This document shows, piece by piece, positions 31,344-38,612 of a DNA stretch of 41,013 bases. The notes under the pieces are model-generated. The model searched no databases. It saw only the letters and a program-made list of their open reading frames with translations, and had not been told where the DNA came from. Positions within the stretch are counted from its first letter, which is position 1. Each line of letters opens with the position of its first letter. Source of the stretch: an uncultured Ruminococcus sp. (lineage in GTDB: Bacteria; Bacillota; Clostridia; Oscillospirales; Ruminococcaceae); NCBI GenBank assembly GCA_900540005.1, contig UQEM01000005.1, forward strand, positions 1 through 41,013, written 5' to 3'. The position numbers and the translations under genes are program-made.

Positions 31344-32588
31344 TTATTCCTCAACAGCAGCGGCTGTTTCCTTATCGGTTTCTTCCGTAGTCCCGGGAGT
31401 TTCGGGAGCAGCCTCAACAGCTTCTACTTCTTCTCCGGCGGTCTCTTCCTGCTTGTCGAAGATCTCTTCGTCTGTTTCGGGAGTGTACTCAGGCTCGGGA
31501 ACTTTGAAGTCAGGGCTGAGTTCGGGAGCTTCCTCGCCATTGAGGTCGAACTGCGGCTTAATGTCTATCTTGAAGCCTGTAAGCTTTGCGGCAAGCTTTG
31601 CATTCTGACCCTTGTTTCCGATAGCGAGCGAGAGCTGGTTGTTCGGAACGATGACCGTGCAGGTGTTCTCCTCAGCAGAAGTGATGACAGTCTTGAGGAC
31701 TTCGGCAGGAGCAAGAGCCTTTGCGATGAATTCCTCGGGTGACTCGCTCCACGGAATGATGTCGATTTTTTCGCCGTTGAGTTCGGAAACGATAGCGGAA
31801 ATTCTTGAACGTCTCGTACCGATACAGGCTCCTACAGCGTCAACGTTGGGATCTTTCGACCATACAGCGATCTTTGTTCTTGAACCTGCTTCTCTCGAAA
31901 CCGACTTTACCTCGACAGTTCCGTCATATATCTCAGGAACTTCTATCTCAAAGAGACGCTTTACAAGATCCTTGTGAGTTCTTGATATTTTTACAACAGG
32001 CTTCTTGTTCTTTCCTACGATCCCTGTGATGTAGACCTTGACGGACTGACCCTCCTTGAGAGTTTCTCCGGGTATCTGCTCGTTGCGGAAAAGGTAAAGT
32101 TCCGTGCCCTCGTAGTCGACCGTTACCGTGCCTCTGCCGGGCTCGACCTGTGATACCTTTGCCGTGATGCACTCGTGTTCCTTTGACTCAAAGCGGCTGA
32201 GCATCTGGTCGCGGCTTATCTCACGGAGGTCGCCCTTTATGGACTGCTTTGCGGAGATAGCTGCCATTCTGCCAAGCTTGGAGATGTCGATCTCCTTGAG
32301 AATGGTGCTTCCGATGTAAGCGTTCGGGTCAATGGTTTTTGCAACGTCGATGTTGATCTCGTTCTCGTCGATAGGCTCATCTTCGATGACTTCCTGCTCG
32401 ATGTACATTGCAAATTTCTTTGTAGCGGGGTCGATATCCACTCTTATCCTGTCCTCGCTGTGCGGATAAGCTCTCCTTGCAGCTTTCAGCATGGCGGACT
32501 TTACTTTTTCAACGAGAAGCCCGGTATCAACGCTGCTTTCTTCACCGAGCGATTCAAGAGCTCTGAAAAAGTCATTGTTCTTAGTCAT
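31344..32588 (-). CDS. nusA: Transcription termination/antitermination factor NusA
   Basis: Binds RNA polymerase and nascent RNA, controlling pausing, termination and antitermination. The 414-residue protein has the N-terminal polymerase-binding domain, an S1 domain (ITAKVSQVEPGRGTVTVDY), and two KH domains (VGACIGTRRSRISAI and LAIGNKGQNAKLAAKL). After residue 345 comes an acidic Glu/Thr/Pro tail of about 65 residues, different from the acidic repeats of proteobacterial NusA. GGAGG lies 11 nt before ATG 32588. Confidence 0.97.
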   Translation of the reverse strand: MTKNNDFFRALESLGEESSVDTGLLVEKVKSAMLKAARRAYPHSEDRIRVDIDPATKKFAMYIEQEVIEDEPIDENEINIDVAKTIDPNAYIGSTILKEIDISKLGRMAAISAKQSIKGDLREISRDQMLSRFESKEHECITAKVSQVEPGRGTVTVDYEGTELYLFRNEQIPGETLKEGQSVKVYITGIVGKNKKPVVKISRTHKDLVKRLFEIEVPEIYDGTVEVKSVSREAGSRTKIAVWSKDPNVDAVGACIGTRRSRISAIVSELNGEKIDIIPWSESPEEFIAKALAPAEVLKTVITSAEENTCTVIVPNNQLSLAIGNKGQNAKLAAKLTGFKIDIKPQFDLNGEEAPELSPDFKVPEPEYTPETDEEIFDKQEETAGEEVEAVEAAPETPGTTEETDKETAAAVEE

Positions 32589-32635
32589 TTCTGTTAATTC
32601 CTCCAGTATAGTATATTTTATTTGTTGTTATCATG

Positions 32636-33109
32636 TCAGAATTCCATATAAAGCTTGACAAAAGCAATATCCGAAAGGGGAAAGCTCTTTTCAGCGCCTT
32701 CCTCAGTGGCGATGGTGACCTTATCCTTATCTGCACCGACAAGAACTGCAACGATCTCTTTTTCGCCGTCCACAGCTCTGAAGAACCTTATCTTCACGGT
32801 GTCGCCCTCGCAAACGTCAAAGTGTTCCTGCTTGACAAGGCTTCTTTCGAGACCTGCCGAGCCGACTTCGAGCATATAGCTTTGCGCGATGGGGTCTTCT
32901 GCGTCAAGGATCTGGTTGATAGGTTCGGTGGCCTTTTCGCAGTCGTCGATGGTAATACCCTCGTCGCAGTCGATAAAGACTCTCAGGAACCACATTGCGC
33001 CTTCCTTTTCGTAGCAGACGTCCCACAGGTAATAACCGAGCTCATCGGTGATCGGCTTTATCAAGTCGTATACCCTTTGCTCAGTGCTGCCGAATTTTTT
33101 GAATTTCAT
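32636..33109 (-). CDS. rimP: Ribosome maturation factor RimP
   Basis: Needed for 30S subunit assembly. The 157-residue protein has the N-terminal domain with WFLRVFIDCDEGITIDDCEKAT and the segment YMLEVGSAGLERSL, followed by the C-terminal barrel. It is the first gene of the nusA-infB operon. Its ribosome site is unusual: see the leader feature. Confidence 0.95.
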   Translation of the reverse strand: MKFKKFGSTEQRVYDLIKPITDELGYYLWDVCYEKEGAMWFLRVFIDCDEGITIDDCEKATEPINQILDAEDPIAQSYMLEVGSAGLERSLVKQEHFDVCEGDTVKIRFFRAVDGEKEIVAVLVGADKDKVTIATEEGAEKSFPLSDIAFVKLYMEF

Positions 33110-33150
33110 AGACAGTTTTTCCCTGTTTTACGGGGAATCTCCTTTCTGGA
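33110..33150 (-). promoter_or_regulatory. Unusual ribosome-binding region of rimP
   Basis: Reading the minus strand, AAAGGAG lies more than 25 nt before the rimP ATG. Between them TTCCC and GGGAA can pair around a 9-nt loop, which would bring AAAGGAG to about 10 nt from the start. Without that hairpin the nearest site is AGGGA, 10 nt before the ATG but inside the stem. Confidence 0.45.
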
Positions 33151-33176
33151 TCATTTTAATAGCCATATCAAAACGA

Positions 33177-33199
33177 AAGACCGGAAAGGTTCCGGTCTT
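33177..33199 (-). promoter_or_regulatory. Strong hairpin in the rimP operon leader (attenuator-like)
   Basis: AAGACCGGAA and TTCCGGTCTT form a perfect 10-bp stem with a 3-nt loop, followed on the minus strand by TCGTTTTG. It lies between the promoter and rimP, so it could act as an attenuator or antitermination target. NusA, encoded downstream, is one possible autoregulator. Confidence 0.5.
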
Positions 33200-33221
33200 G
33201 AGCTTAACTATCATCATATTT

Positions 33222-33250
33222 ATTATATCACGCTTTTTCGGAAAAATCAA
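33222..33250 (-). promoter_or_regulatory. Sigma-A promoter of the rimP-nusA-infB operon
   Basis: On the minus strand TTGATT (33250-33245), 17 bp, TATAAT (33227-33222). It gives a leader of about 105 nt. Confidence 0.8.
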
Positions 33251-33290
33251 GTGTTTTCGGAAATTTTTTCATCTTATCCGAAATTACTCA

Positions 33291-33329
33291 GAAAATGAAA
33301 ACCTGCCGTATCGAAAATGATACGGCAGG
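33291..33329 (-). terminator. Terminator of the solute-binding protein gene
   Basis: On the minus strand CCTGCCGTATC pairs with GATACGGCAGG (11 bp, 6-nt loop), followed by TTTTCATTTT. It separates the upstream gene from the rimP promoter. Confidence 0.85.
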
Positions 33330-33406
33330 CAGATCTTTTGAGCTTTCCGCAGTTGTTGTGCGGATACGGCTGAATTGTCGGATAAAGCGTCCGTGTTCAG
33401 CTTGAA

Positions 33407-34858
33407 TTATTCGGAAAGGCTGTTGAAACGCTCGACTTCCTCAGTGATAACGCCTGTCCATGCGTCACGGAGTGCAGCCCATGAGTCAACTGCCTCGTTG
33501 CCCTCAAGGAGAGTATCTGTGAGGTTGTTCATAACGCCTCTTGTCTCATAGGTGTAATCGCCTGAGCCGTACATTCTGTCGCCCATTCCGTAGCCGAAGT
33601 CGAACATAGGTGTAACATTGCTGGGGTCGATGTAAGACTGGATAGCGTCATACTGCTCCTCTGTAACATATCCCGTAACAACGCCTGCAGCGGTCTTGTT
33701 TACGATGAGAGCCTTTTCCTTTGCAGCTTCCTTGTAGGAATCCTCTGTAGCTGCGAGTCTCTCGCACTTGATATAGGTTGCAACTGCCTTGCCCTTCTTT
33801 GAGTTCTTTACGAGCATTCTTGCGCCGTAGTTGCAGCACAGATAATAGTCGTCCGCATCGGGAGACTTCGGGAAAGGAACTACCATGAGGTCAAGGTCAG
33901 GGTTCTTTGCATTAGAAGCACTGAGAGCCCAGTCAGCCATTGCATAGAAAAGTGTGGACTGGTCGTCGGGGAAGTTGCCCAGCCACTCGTTTCTGTAAAG
34001 GTGCTTTGAGGCAATGTCCTGCATGAGAAGCTCAGCCTTTTCGATCTCGGGGTCGTCGATATTGTTGGAGAATACGCCGTTGTCGTAGTTGATAACTGTG
34101 TGGCCTGTTGACTGGATCATAGCCTGTCCGAACCAGCCGTTGATACCGTATCTGGTGTCACCGGAAGGAGCATTTGCAACAAAAGTCTCCATCATGTTCA
34201 TGAATGCGTCCCAATCCCACTCGCCGTTCTCGTAGAGAGTGTAAGGATCTTCAAGACCTTCAGCCTGAACCATCTTTCTGCTGTATGTTACAAGGAGAGG
34301 ATCGGAGATCGTGAACGGAACGACGTAGTGCTCGCCCTTGTACTCGAACATATCGATAACGTCCTCCATGTCGTCCCAGAGTCCGTCCTCGTCCATGCCC
34401 ATGTCCTCGAAATAGGGGTCAAGCGGATCGTACTGATTCTTTGTAACACCGTTCGGGAGAGCGTCCCACTCATAGGGGAACATATCAACATCATCGCCTG
34501 CAAGGATCATTGAAGCAAGCTTGGAGAACTTGTCCTCGGAAGTCGTCTGAACGTAGTTGATCTTTCCGCCGTAAACGTCCTCAAAGAGCGAAAGAGCTAC
34601 AGAACGGTCGTTTGAGCCGGAGGGATTGATGTCGTAGTAGCTGAGCCAAGTAAGGGTCATGTCCTCAGTGGTCTCAGCAGTCTCACCGCCGTTGAGGTCG
34701 CTGAGGTCGAGGTCAACTTCGTCCTCGCCCTTCCATTCCTCGGTAGGCGCCTGAGAGCTTTCGCTGCTCTTGTCGTCCTTTTTGCTGCATGATACTGTGC
34801 ATGACAGGACAGCAGTAACGGCTGTCAGGACAGCAAGCATTCTTTTTAAATTGTTCAT
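33407..34858 (-). CDS. Extracellular solute-binding lipoprotein (ABC sugar-uptake type)
   Basis: A 483-residue lipoprotein of the SBP_bac_1 type, probably capturing a sugar or oligosaccharide for an ABC importer. The signal is MNNLKRMLAV... with Cys20 (VLSC) or Cys24 as the lipidated residue, then a Ser/Asp/Glu linker. Typical segments are LTWLSYYD, ILAGDDVDMFPYEW, YVVPFTISDPLLVTYSRKM, NGEWDWDAFMNMMETF and the ADWALSASNAKNP hinge region. The ATG at 34858 has AAAGGAG 9 nt upstream; longer starts would lack a signal peptide. No permease or ATPase genes are nearby, so it must share a transporter encoded elsewhere or have another function. Confidence 0.88.
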   Translation of the reverse strand: MNNLKRMLAVLTAVTAVLSCTVSCSKKDDKSSESSQAPTEEWKGEDEVDLDLSDLNGGETAETTEDMTLTWLSYYDINPSGSNDRSVALSLFEDVYGGKINYVQTTSEDKFSKLASMILAGDDVDMFPYEWDALPNGVTKNQYDPLDPYFEDMGMDEDGLWDDMEDVIDMFEYKGEHYVVPFTISDPLLVTYSRKMVQAEGLEDPYTLYENGEWDWDAFMNMMETFVANAPSGDTRYGINGWFGQAMIQSTGHTVINYDNGVFSNNIDDPEIEKAELLMQDIASKHLYRNEWLGNFPDDQSTLFYAMADWALSASNAKNPDLDLMVVPFPKSPDADDYYLCCNYGARMLVKNSKKGKAVATYIKCERLAATEDSYKEAAKEKALIVNKTAAGVVTGYVTEEQYDAIQSYIDPSNVTPMFDFGYGMGDRMYGSGDYTYETRGVMNNLTDTLLEGNEAVDSWAALRDAWTGVITEEVERFNSLSE

Positions 34859-34960
34859 TGCATAAAACTCCTTTCGGTTTGCCGTGGCTGCCGCCTGTCG
34901 CTTAGGACGCGGAGAGGGGGCGCAGCACATCGGTAGTTATCAACCTTATAATATGCTTAT

Positions 34961-34990
34961 ATTATACTATACAACGCGCGGTTGTGTCAA
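34961..34990 (-). promoter_or_regulatory. Promoter of the solute-binding protein gene with an internal inverted repeat
   Basis: On the minus strand TTGACA (34990-34985), 18 bp, TATAAT (34966-34961). Between the boxes ACAAC (34971-34975) and GTTGT (34981-34985) form an inverted repeat around a CG-rich centre, like a LacI-type operator. The 5' leader to the ATG is about 95 nt and GC-rich. Confidence 0.7.
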
Positions 34991-35188
34991 GATATTTTCA
35001 TTAGGGCAGCGCAACTGATTTTTGCTTTTTTTATGCTTTCCCGATGCGTAACTTCTACCTTTTTATATAGCGGATAAAACGGTGGAGCAGAAAACGCGAA
35101 AAAAGTTTTTGGTTTGTTAAAATCCGACAAAAAGCGCGCTGCTGATATGTGAGAATAATAAAAAATTGCAGAAAAGATATAAAAATGC
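34991..35188. other. Gene-free stretch between divergent promoters
   Basis: A/T-rich sequence with runs TTTTTGCTTTTTTT (35020-35033) and several A-tracts, which could act as UP elements or bent DNA for the divergent promoters at 34961 and 35189. No coding region, RNA gene or clear operator was recognised. Confidence 0.4.
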
Positions 35189-35217
35189 GTGACATTTCGT
35201 TAACAGTGTGCTATAAT
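35189..35217 (+). promoter_or_regulatory. Promoter of the BIG2 membrane protein gene
   Basis: GTGACA (35189-35194), 17 bp, TATAAT (35212-35217). The ribosome site GAAAGGGA (35255-35262) is 10 nt before ATG 35273. Confidence 0.75.
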
Positions 35218-35272
35218 CAAAACAGAAGATTTTCCCTGAAAAATCAAATATATCGGAAAGGGATTTTGAAAT

Positions 35273-35881
35273 ATGGACAACAATCATGATTCACAGAGAC
35301 ACAGAAAAAGAGTCACCAGAGAAACCCTGAGAAAAAGGCAGCTGACAGCGCTGTTTGTAATAGCTCTTGTAGTACTTATCCTCATCGTGCTGATAGCAAA
35401 GGGCTGCTCCAAGGACAATAAAAACGGAGGCGGAAACAGTTCCGCAGTAACGACAACTACAACGACGGTCACGACTTCTATGCCGATCATTACCGAAGCT
35501 CCCACGACTACGGTCGCTCCCACAACTGATACAGGCGGATTCAAGCTTGATAAGTACAGCATATATCTTGAGGTAGGCGGTCAGGATATGCCGTTCGTTC
35601 AGGAATATCCCGAGGGCTCGGGCGAATCCGACGAGAGCTGGTCGTCTGAAAATACATCGGTTGCTACTGTTGACGATTACGGACATATTACGGCGGTCGC
35701 ACCCGGCGAGACATACATTATCCTCAAATCTGCCGCAGACCCGACAAAGTCTGTTCAGGTAAAGGTAAAGGTTGCCGAGGCGGGTTCACCCATTGACTCA
35801 TCTTCTGAAACAACTACTGCCGCAACGACTGTGGTTGGCGGAGTTGAGCCGACAACTCTGGCAGGAACCCCTGCTGTATGA
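35273..35881 (+). CDS. Membrane-anchored protein with a bacterial Ig-like (BIG2) domain
   Basis: A 202-residue protein with a short, basic cytoplasmic N-terminus, one membrane helix (about 25-43, LTALFVIALVVLILIVLIA) and a Thr-rich linker. A BIG2 Ig-like domain follows (about 90-170), with the motif SWSSENTSVATVDDYGHITAVAPGETYI. A Ser/Thr tail ends the protein. The outer part would be extracellular; BIG2 domains usually serve as adhesive or spacer modules. The Cys in AKGCSKD follows the membrane helix but lacks a good lipobox context. Single-gene unit with its own promoter and terminator. Confidence 0.86.
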   Translation: MDNNHDSQRHRKRVTRETLRKRQLTALFVIALVVLILIVLIAKGCSKDNKNGGGNSSAVTTTTTTVTTSMPIITEAPTTTVAPTTDTGGFKLDKYSIYLEVGGQDMPFVQEYPEGSGESDESWSSENTSVATVDDYGHITAVAPGETYIILKSAADPTKSVQVKVKVAEAGSPIDSSSETTTAATTVVGGVEPTTLAGTPAV

Positions 35882-35900
35882 TGATTTGAATAATAATGCA

Positions 35901-35930
35901 GATCCCACTCGTTTCGAGTGGGATCTTTTG
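35901..35930. terminator. Bidirectional terminator
   Basis: GATCCCACTCG (35901-35911), TTT, CGAGTGGGATC (35915-35925), then TTTTG: a perfect 11-bp stem between the BIG2 gene (+) and the ylbJ-like gene (-). Confidence 0.85.
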
Positions 35931-35933
35931 TGT

Positions 35934-37043
35934 TCATTTGCGGAAAAACTTTTTTGAGCCGTCATACGATTCAAGAAAGAGAACCGCTGTCATGAGGATA
36001 AGCATTACTGACGGAACAGGAGAAGTGCTTTGGTGTATCGTTGCTTTTATTGCCGCGGCAGAGACGGTTTCGCCTTTCAGCATGAACGGCATTGCGATGC
36101 GGCAGGCAAAAAAGCTTATTACGGCGGCTGAGATCCGTGTCAGTATCATCGGTTTCAGCGGGATCTGCCCCGAAGTCACAGTGCTTACCTGTAATATCAC
36201 GCATAGTCCGCCGAATGAGGTGAGGGCGCTTATTATCGGTAGGAGCGAGTAGTCCGCACATGGCAGTTCTCCTGCGGCGGTCACGTCAAGGACACAGCGG
36301 AAAAGAGTTTTCGATGTGGAAATTTCCGTCCCGAGGAGCTTTGATATCCACCTGCCTGCAAACGCTTCTGCGCCGATTTCGGTGAGAAACTGCGCAAAGA
36401 CAGAAAATGCCGCTATCATCATGCATATCTCAGCCATTGACCTTCCTGCGCTGATAACCGATCTTGTCAGCATATCCGCGGACAGACTGAAACCCCTGCG
36501 CGGAATACCGCGTCTGAGCGAACGTTTGAGTTTCGGCATAAGGAGTAGGGCGAGTATGAGATTCGCGGCAGTATTCGAGACGAGAATTACCGCGCCTGCG
36601 GTCGGAGAGGAGTACAGCCGCCCCGAAATACAGCCGAAAACAAACGCAGGTCCGGCTCCGTAGCAAAGTCCGCACAGGAGCGCGGCGCGGTTCTTGTCAA
36701 GTCTGCCGCATTGGACTTCCGTGCAGATCATCTTTGCACCGACAGGATATCCGGCAAACATTCCAAATGTAAAAACCGGAAGCATAAAGCCCTCCATGCC
36801 AAGGAGCTTTTCGCTGATCATGCCGATAAACCGCGGAACTGCACCGGTTATACCGCTGCGGACGAGGAGTCCCGAAACTATCATCATAGCAAAAAGTGAG
36901 GGGATAACAACTCCTATGCACCGCTCAACTGCTCCTGAGACTGCCTGCGACACCTCTGCGGTTTTGGTCATGCAGAATGCAAAAGCTGCTGTGGCAGCGG
37001 CGGCTTTCGCACATTTTATGGCTTTTTTCGTAAAATTCCTCAT
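35934..37043 (-). CDS. ylbJ: YlbJ-like sporulation integral membrane protein
   Basis: A polytopic membrane protein of about 369 residues with nucleoside-recognition/gate-type segments. Family marks include VIPSLFAMMIVSGLLVRSG, FGMFAGYPVGAK, LCGLCYGAGPAFVFG and VILVSNTAANLILALLL. In Bacillus, YlbJ acts in the mother cell for proper spore formation. Several ATG codons precede; 37043 is chosen because GGTGA lies 6 nt upstream and the protein then starts MRNFTKKA, but 37064 is possible. It is divergent from yqfC-yqfD, also sporulation genes, with a perfect inverted repeat between them. Confidence 0.83.
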   Translation of the reverse strand: MRNFTKKAIKCAKAAAATAAFAFCMTKTAEVSQAVSGAVERCIGVVIPSLFAMMIVSGLLVRSGITGAVPRFIGMISEKLLGMEGFMLPVFTFGMFAGYPVGAKMICTEVQCGRLDKNRAALLCGLCYGAGPAFVFGCISGRLYSSPTAGAVILVSNTAANLILALLLMPKLKRSLRRGIPRRGFSLSADMLTRSVISAGRSMAEICMMIAAFSVFAQFLTEIGAEAFAGRWISKLLGTEISTSKTLFRCVLDVTAAGELPCADYSLLPIISALTSFGGLCVILQVSTVTSGQIPLKPMILTRISAAVISFFACRIAMPFMLKGETVSAAAIKATIHQSTSPVPSVMLILMTAVLFLESYDGSKKFFRK

Positions 37044-37083
37044 AATCATCACCATGTTAATCATATTATTATGTGCAAAGATT

Positions 37084-37133
37084 TATACTACGCGCTGCTG
37101 CAAAACGCAAAAAATCTGTGACCGCGTAGTATA
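37084..37133. repeat. Perfect 11-bp inverted repeat in the ylbJ/yqfC divergent promoter region
   Basis: TATACTACGCG (37084-37094) and CGCGTAGTATA (37123-37133) are exact inverse copies with a 28-bp spacer. CTGCTG (37095-37100) and CAGCAG (37134-37139) form a further related pair out of register. The site is centred between the two divergent genes. It may be a two-sided operator or symmetric promoter elements for a sporulation sigma factor; neither is shown. Confidence 0.6.
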
Positions 37134-37164
37134 CAGCAGTATCAGATCAACTGGGAGTGATAAT

Positions 37165-37467
37165 GTGTTTGAAAAAGCTGTCGGAAAGGCGCGCGACCTG
37201 TTTTACCTCAATACCGATATACACATTGAGGGCAACAGGGAGCTTACGATAGAAAATTGCAGCCGTATCGAGGAGTACAACGAGGTCTTTATAAGAGTTA
37301 TCGCGGGAGGAATGTGCATTCAGATATGCGGCTGTGACCTGAAAGCGTATGACTACTGTGCTAAGGGACTGGTGATACGCGGAAAAATTTCGCAGGTGGA
37401 TTTGATCGAAAGGAGCGGTGGGGGACATGAAAGATCAGCTCAGGGGCTGCGTGAGGATCAACGCTGA
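37165..37467 (+). CDS. yqfC: Sporulation protein YqfC
   Basis: A 100-residue protein related to YqfC, a small mother-cell sporulation protein. Visible family-like features are the N-terminal basic start, LNTDIHIEGNRELTIENCSRIEEYNE, and the beta-strand run VFIRVIAGGMCIQICGCDLKAYD followed by IRGKISQVDL. The GTG at 37165 has GGGAG (37153-37157) 7 nt upstream; longer in-frame reading upstream is antisense to ylbJ and not real. It overlaps yqfD by 41 nt. Confidence 0.85.
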   Translation: MFEKAVGKARDLFYLNTDIHIEGNRELTIENCSRIEEYNEVFIRVIAGGMCIQICGCDLKAYDYCAKGLVIRGKISQVDLIERSGGGHERSAQGLREDQR

Positions 37468-38590
37468 GGGAAAGAATCTGTACCGCTTTATTAATCGTAT
37501 ACACAGCGGCGGTATCTGCTGTTTCGGACAGTATTGCAGAAAGGATGTGTTTTACTGCGAAATTTACCGCAGCGACCTTAAAAAGCTTGAAAAGCTTGCA
37601 CAGGAGTGCTCTGTGACTATAAAAAGCGCGGAGTATGAGACCCTTTCGGCAAAGCTTATCCGCTATCGGCTCAGAATAGGAGTGATAGTCGGTGTGATAC
37701 TTGTGCTTGTCGGCGGACTTTATTTTTCTAACGTGGTGATGAGCATTGAGGTCGAGGGCAATACAACGGTCAGCGATGAGGTGGTTTTGTCGGCTTTGTC
37801 ACAGCTCGGCATAGACAGGGGAGCTTACATCGGCGGCATTGATTTTCACCTTTGCGAGAACAAACTGCGCCTTATGGTGGACGATATTTCATGGGCGGGA
37901 GTTCACCGAACAGGCAATCGGATAGTTGTGCAGATAACGGAAATAGTTCCTAAGCCCGAAATGGTTCTTGAAAGAATACCGTGCAACGTGGTCTCGGCGA
38001 AGGACGCGGAGATAACATACACTTCGGTATATGACGGTATGCTTATGCACAAGGTCGGTGACTATGTTCCGCAGGGAACTATGCTCGTCAGCGGAGTTAC
38101 TTCTGACGATACAGGTCATGTTACTATTCACCATGCTATGGGCGTGATAAAGGGGATTTACGAGGAGACAGTGACTTTTACTGAGGAGGCTGACTCGGAG
38201 GTGTATGCTCCGACAGGGGAGAGCCGGAAGTGCCGCTATCTGACTGTGTTCGGCGCTGAAATACCGCTGTTTTTCGGCAGGAACAAGTACGAGAGCTATG
38301 TCAGTGAAAAAAGCGGCGGGAATCTTGAACTTTTCGGGAAGCCGCTGCCGATAGGGTTTGTCAGCGATAAACTGACTGAGACAAAGCTTACGTCTGCGGA
38401 ATACACCGATGACGAGCTGAGGGAGAAACTCTCGGAGAAGGTATATCTGTATGAGAAAAATTTCCTCGGTGATGTTGATATCCTTGACAGGAACATCACC
38501 GAGGAGAAAAAAGAAAACTCCCTCACCTATACGGTCAGGTACAGGATTGAGGGAGATATATGTGAGCAGAGGGAGATATTTATAAAGTAG
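37427..38590 (+). CDS. yqfD: Sporulation protein YqfD
   Basis: A 387-residue protein of the YqfD family (stage IV sporulation). It has an N-terminal cytoplasmic part (FINRIHSGGICCFGQYCRKDVFYCEIYRSD), one membrane helix (LRIGVIVGVILVLVGGLYFSNVV) and then an extracytoplasmic domain beginning SIEVEGNTTVSDEVVLSALSQLGI, like the family. The ATG at 37427 is preferred to the GTG at 37418, which is too close to the AGGAG at 37411-37415. It is co-transcribed with yqfC. phoH, which often follows in Bacillus, is absent here. Confidence 0.9.
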   Translation: MKDQLRGCVRINAEGKNLYRFINRIHSGGICCFGQYCRKDVFYCEIYRSDLKKLEKLAQECSVTIKSAEYETLSAKLIRYRLRIGVIVGVILVLVGGLYFSNVVMSIEVEGNTTVSDEVVLSALSQLGIDRGAYIGGIDFHLCENKLRLMVDDISWAGVHRTGNRIVVQITEIVPKPEMVLERIPCNVVSAKDAEITYTSVYDGMLMHKVGDYVPQGTMLVSGVTSDDTGHVTIHHAMGVIKGIYEETVTFTEEADSEVYAPTGESRKCRYLTVFGAEIPLFFGRNKYESYVSEKSGGNLELFGKPLPIGFVSDKLTETKLTSAEYTDDELREKLSEKVYLYEKNFLGDVDILDRNITEEKKENSLTYTVRYRIEGDICEQREIFIK

Positions 38591-38612
38591 CATATGAGTG
38601 CGGAGCAGGTTC

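Noticed and set aside
30936..31742. A 268-codon plus-strand open frame opposite ylxQ, ylxR and nusA
   Set aside because: It spans three well-supported minus-strand genes and has no family likeness or ribosome site.
36694..37164. The upstream part of the long open frame that contains yqfC
   Set aside because: It is antisense to ylbJ; the ribosome site and family length place the true start at GTG 37165.
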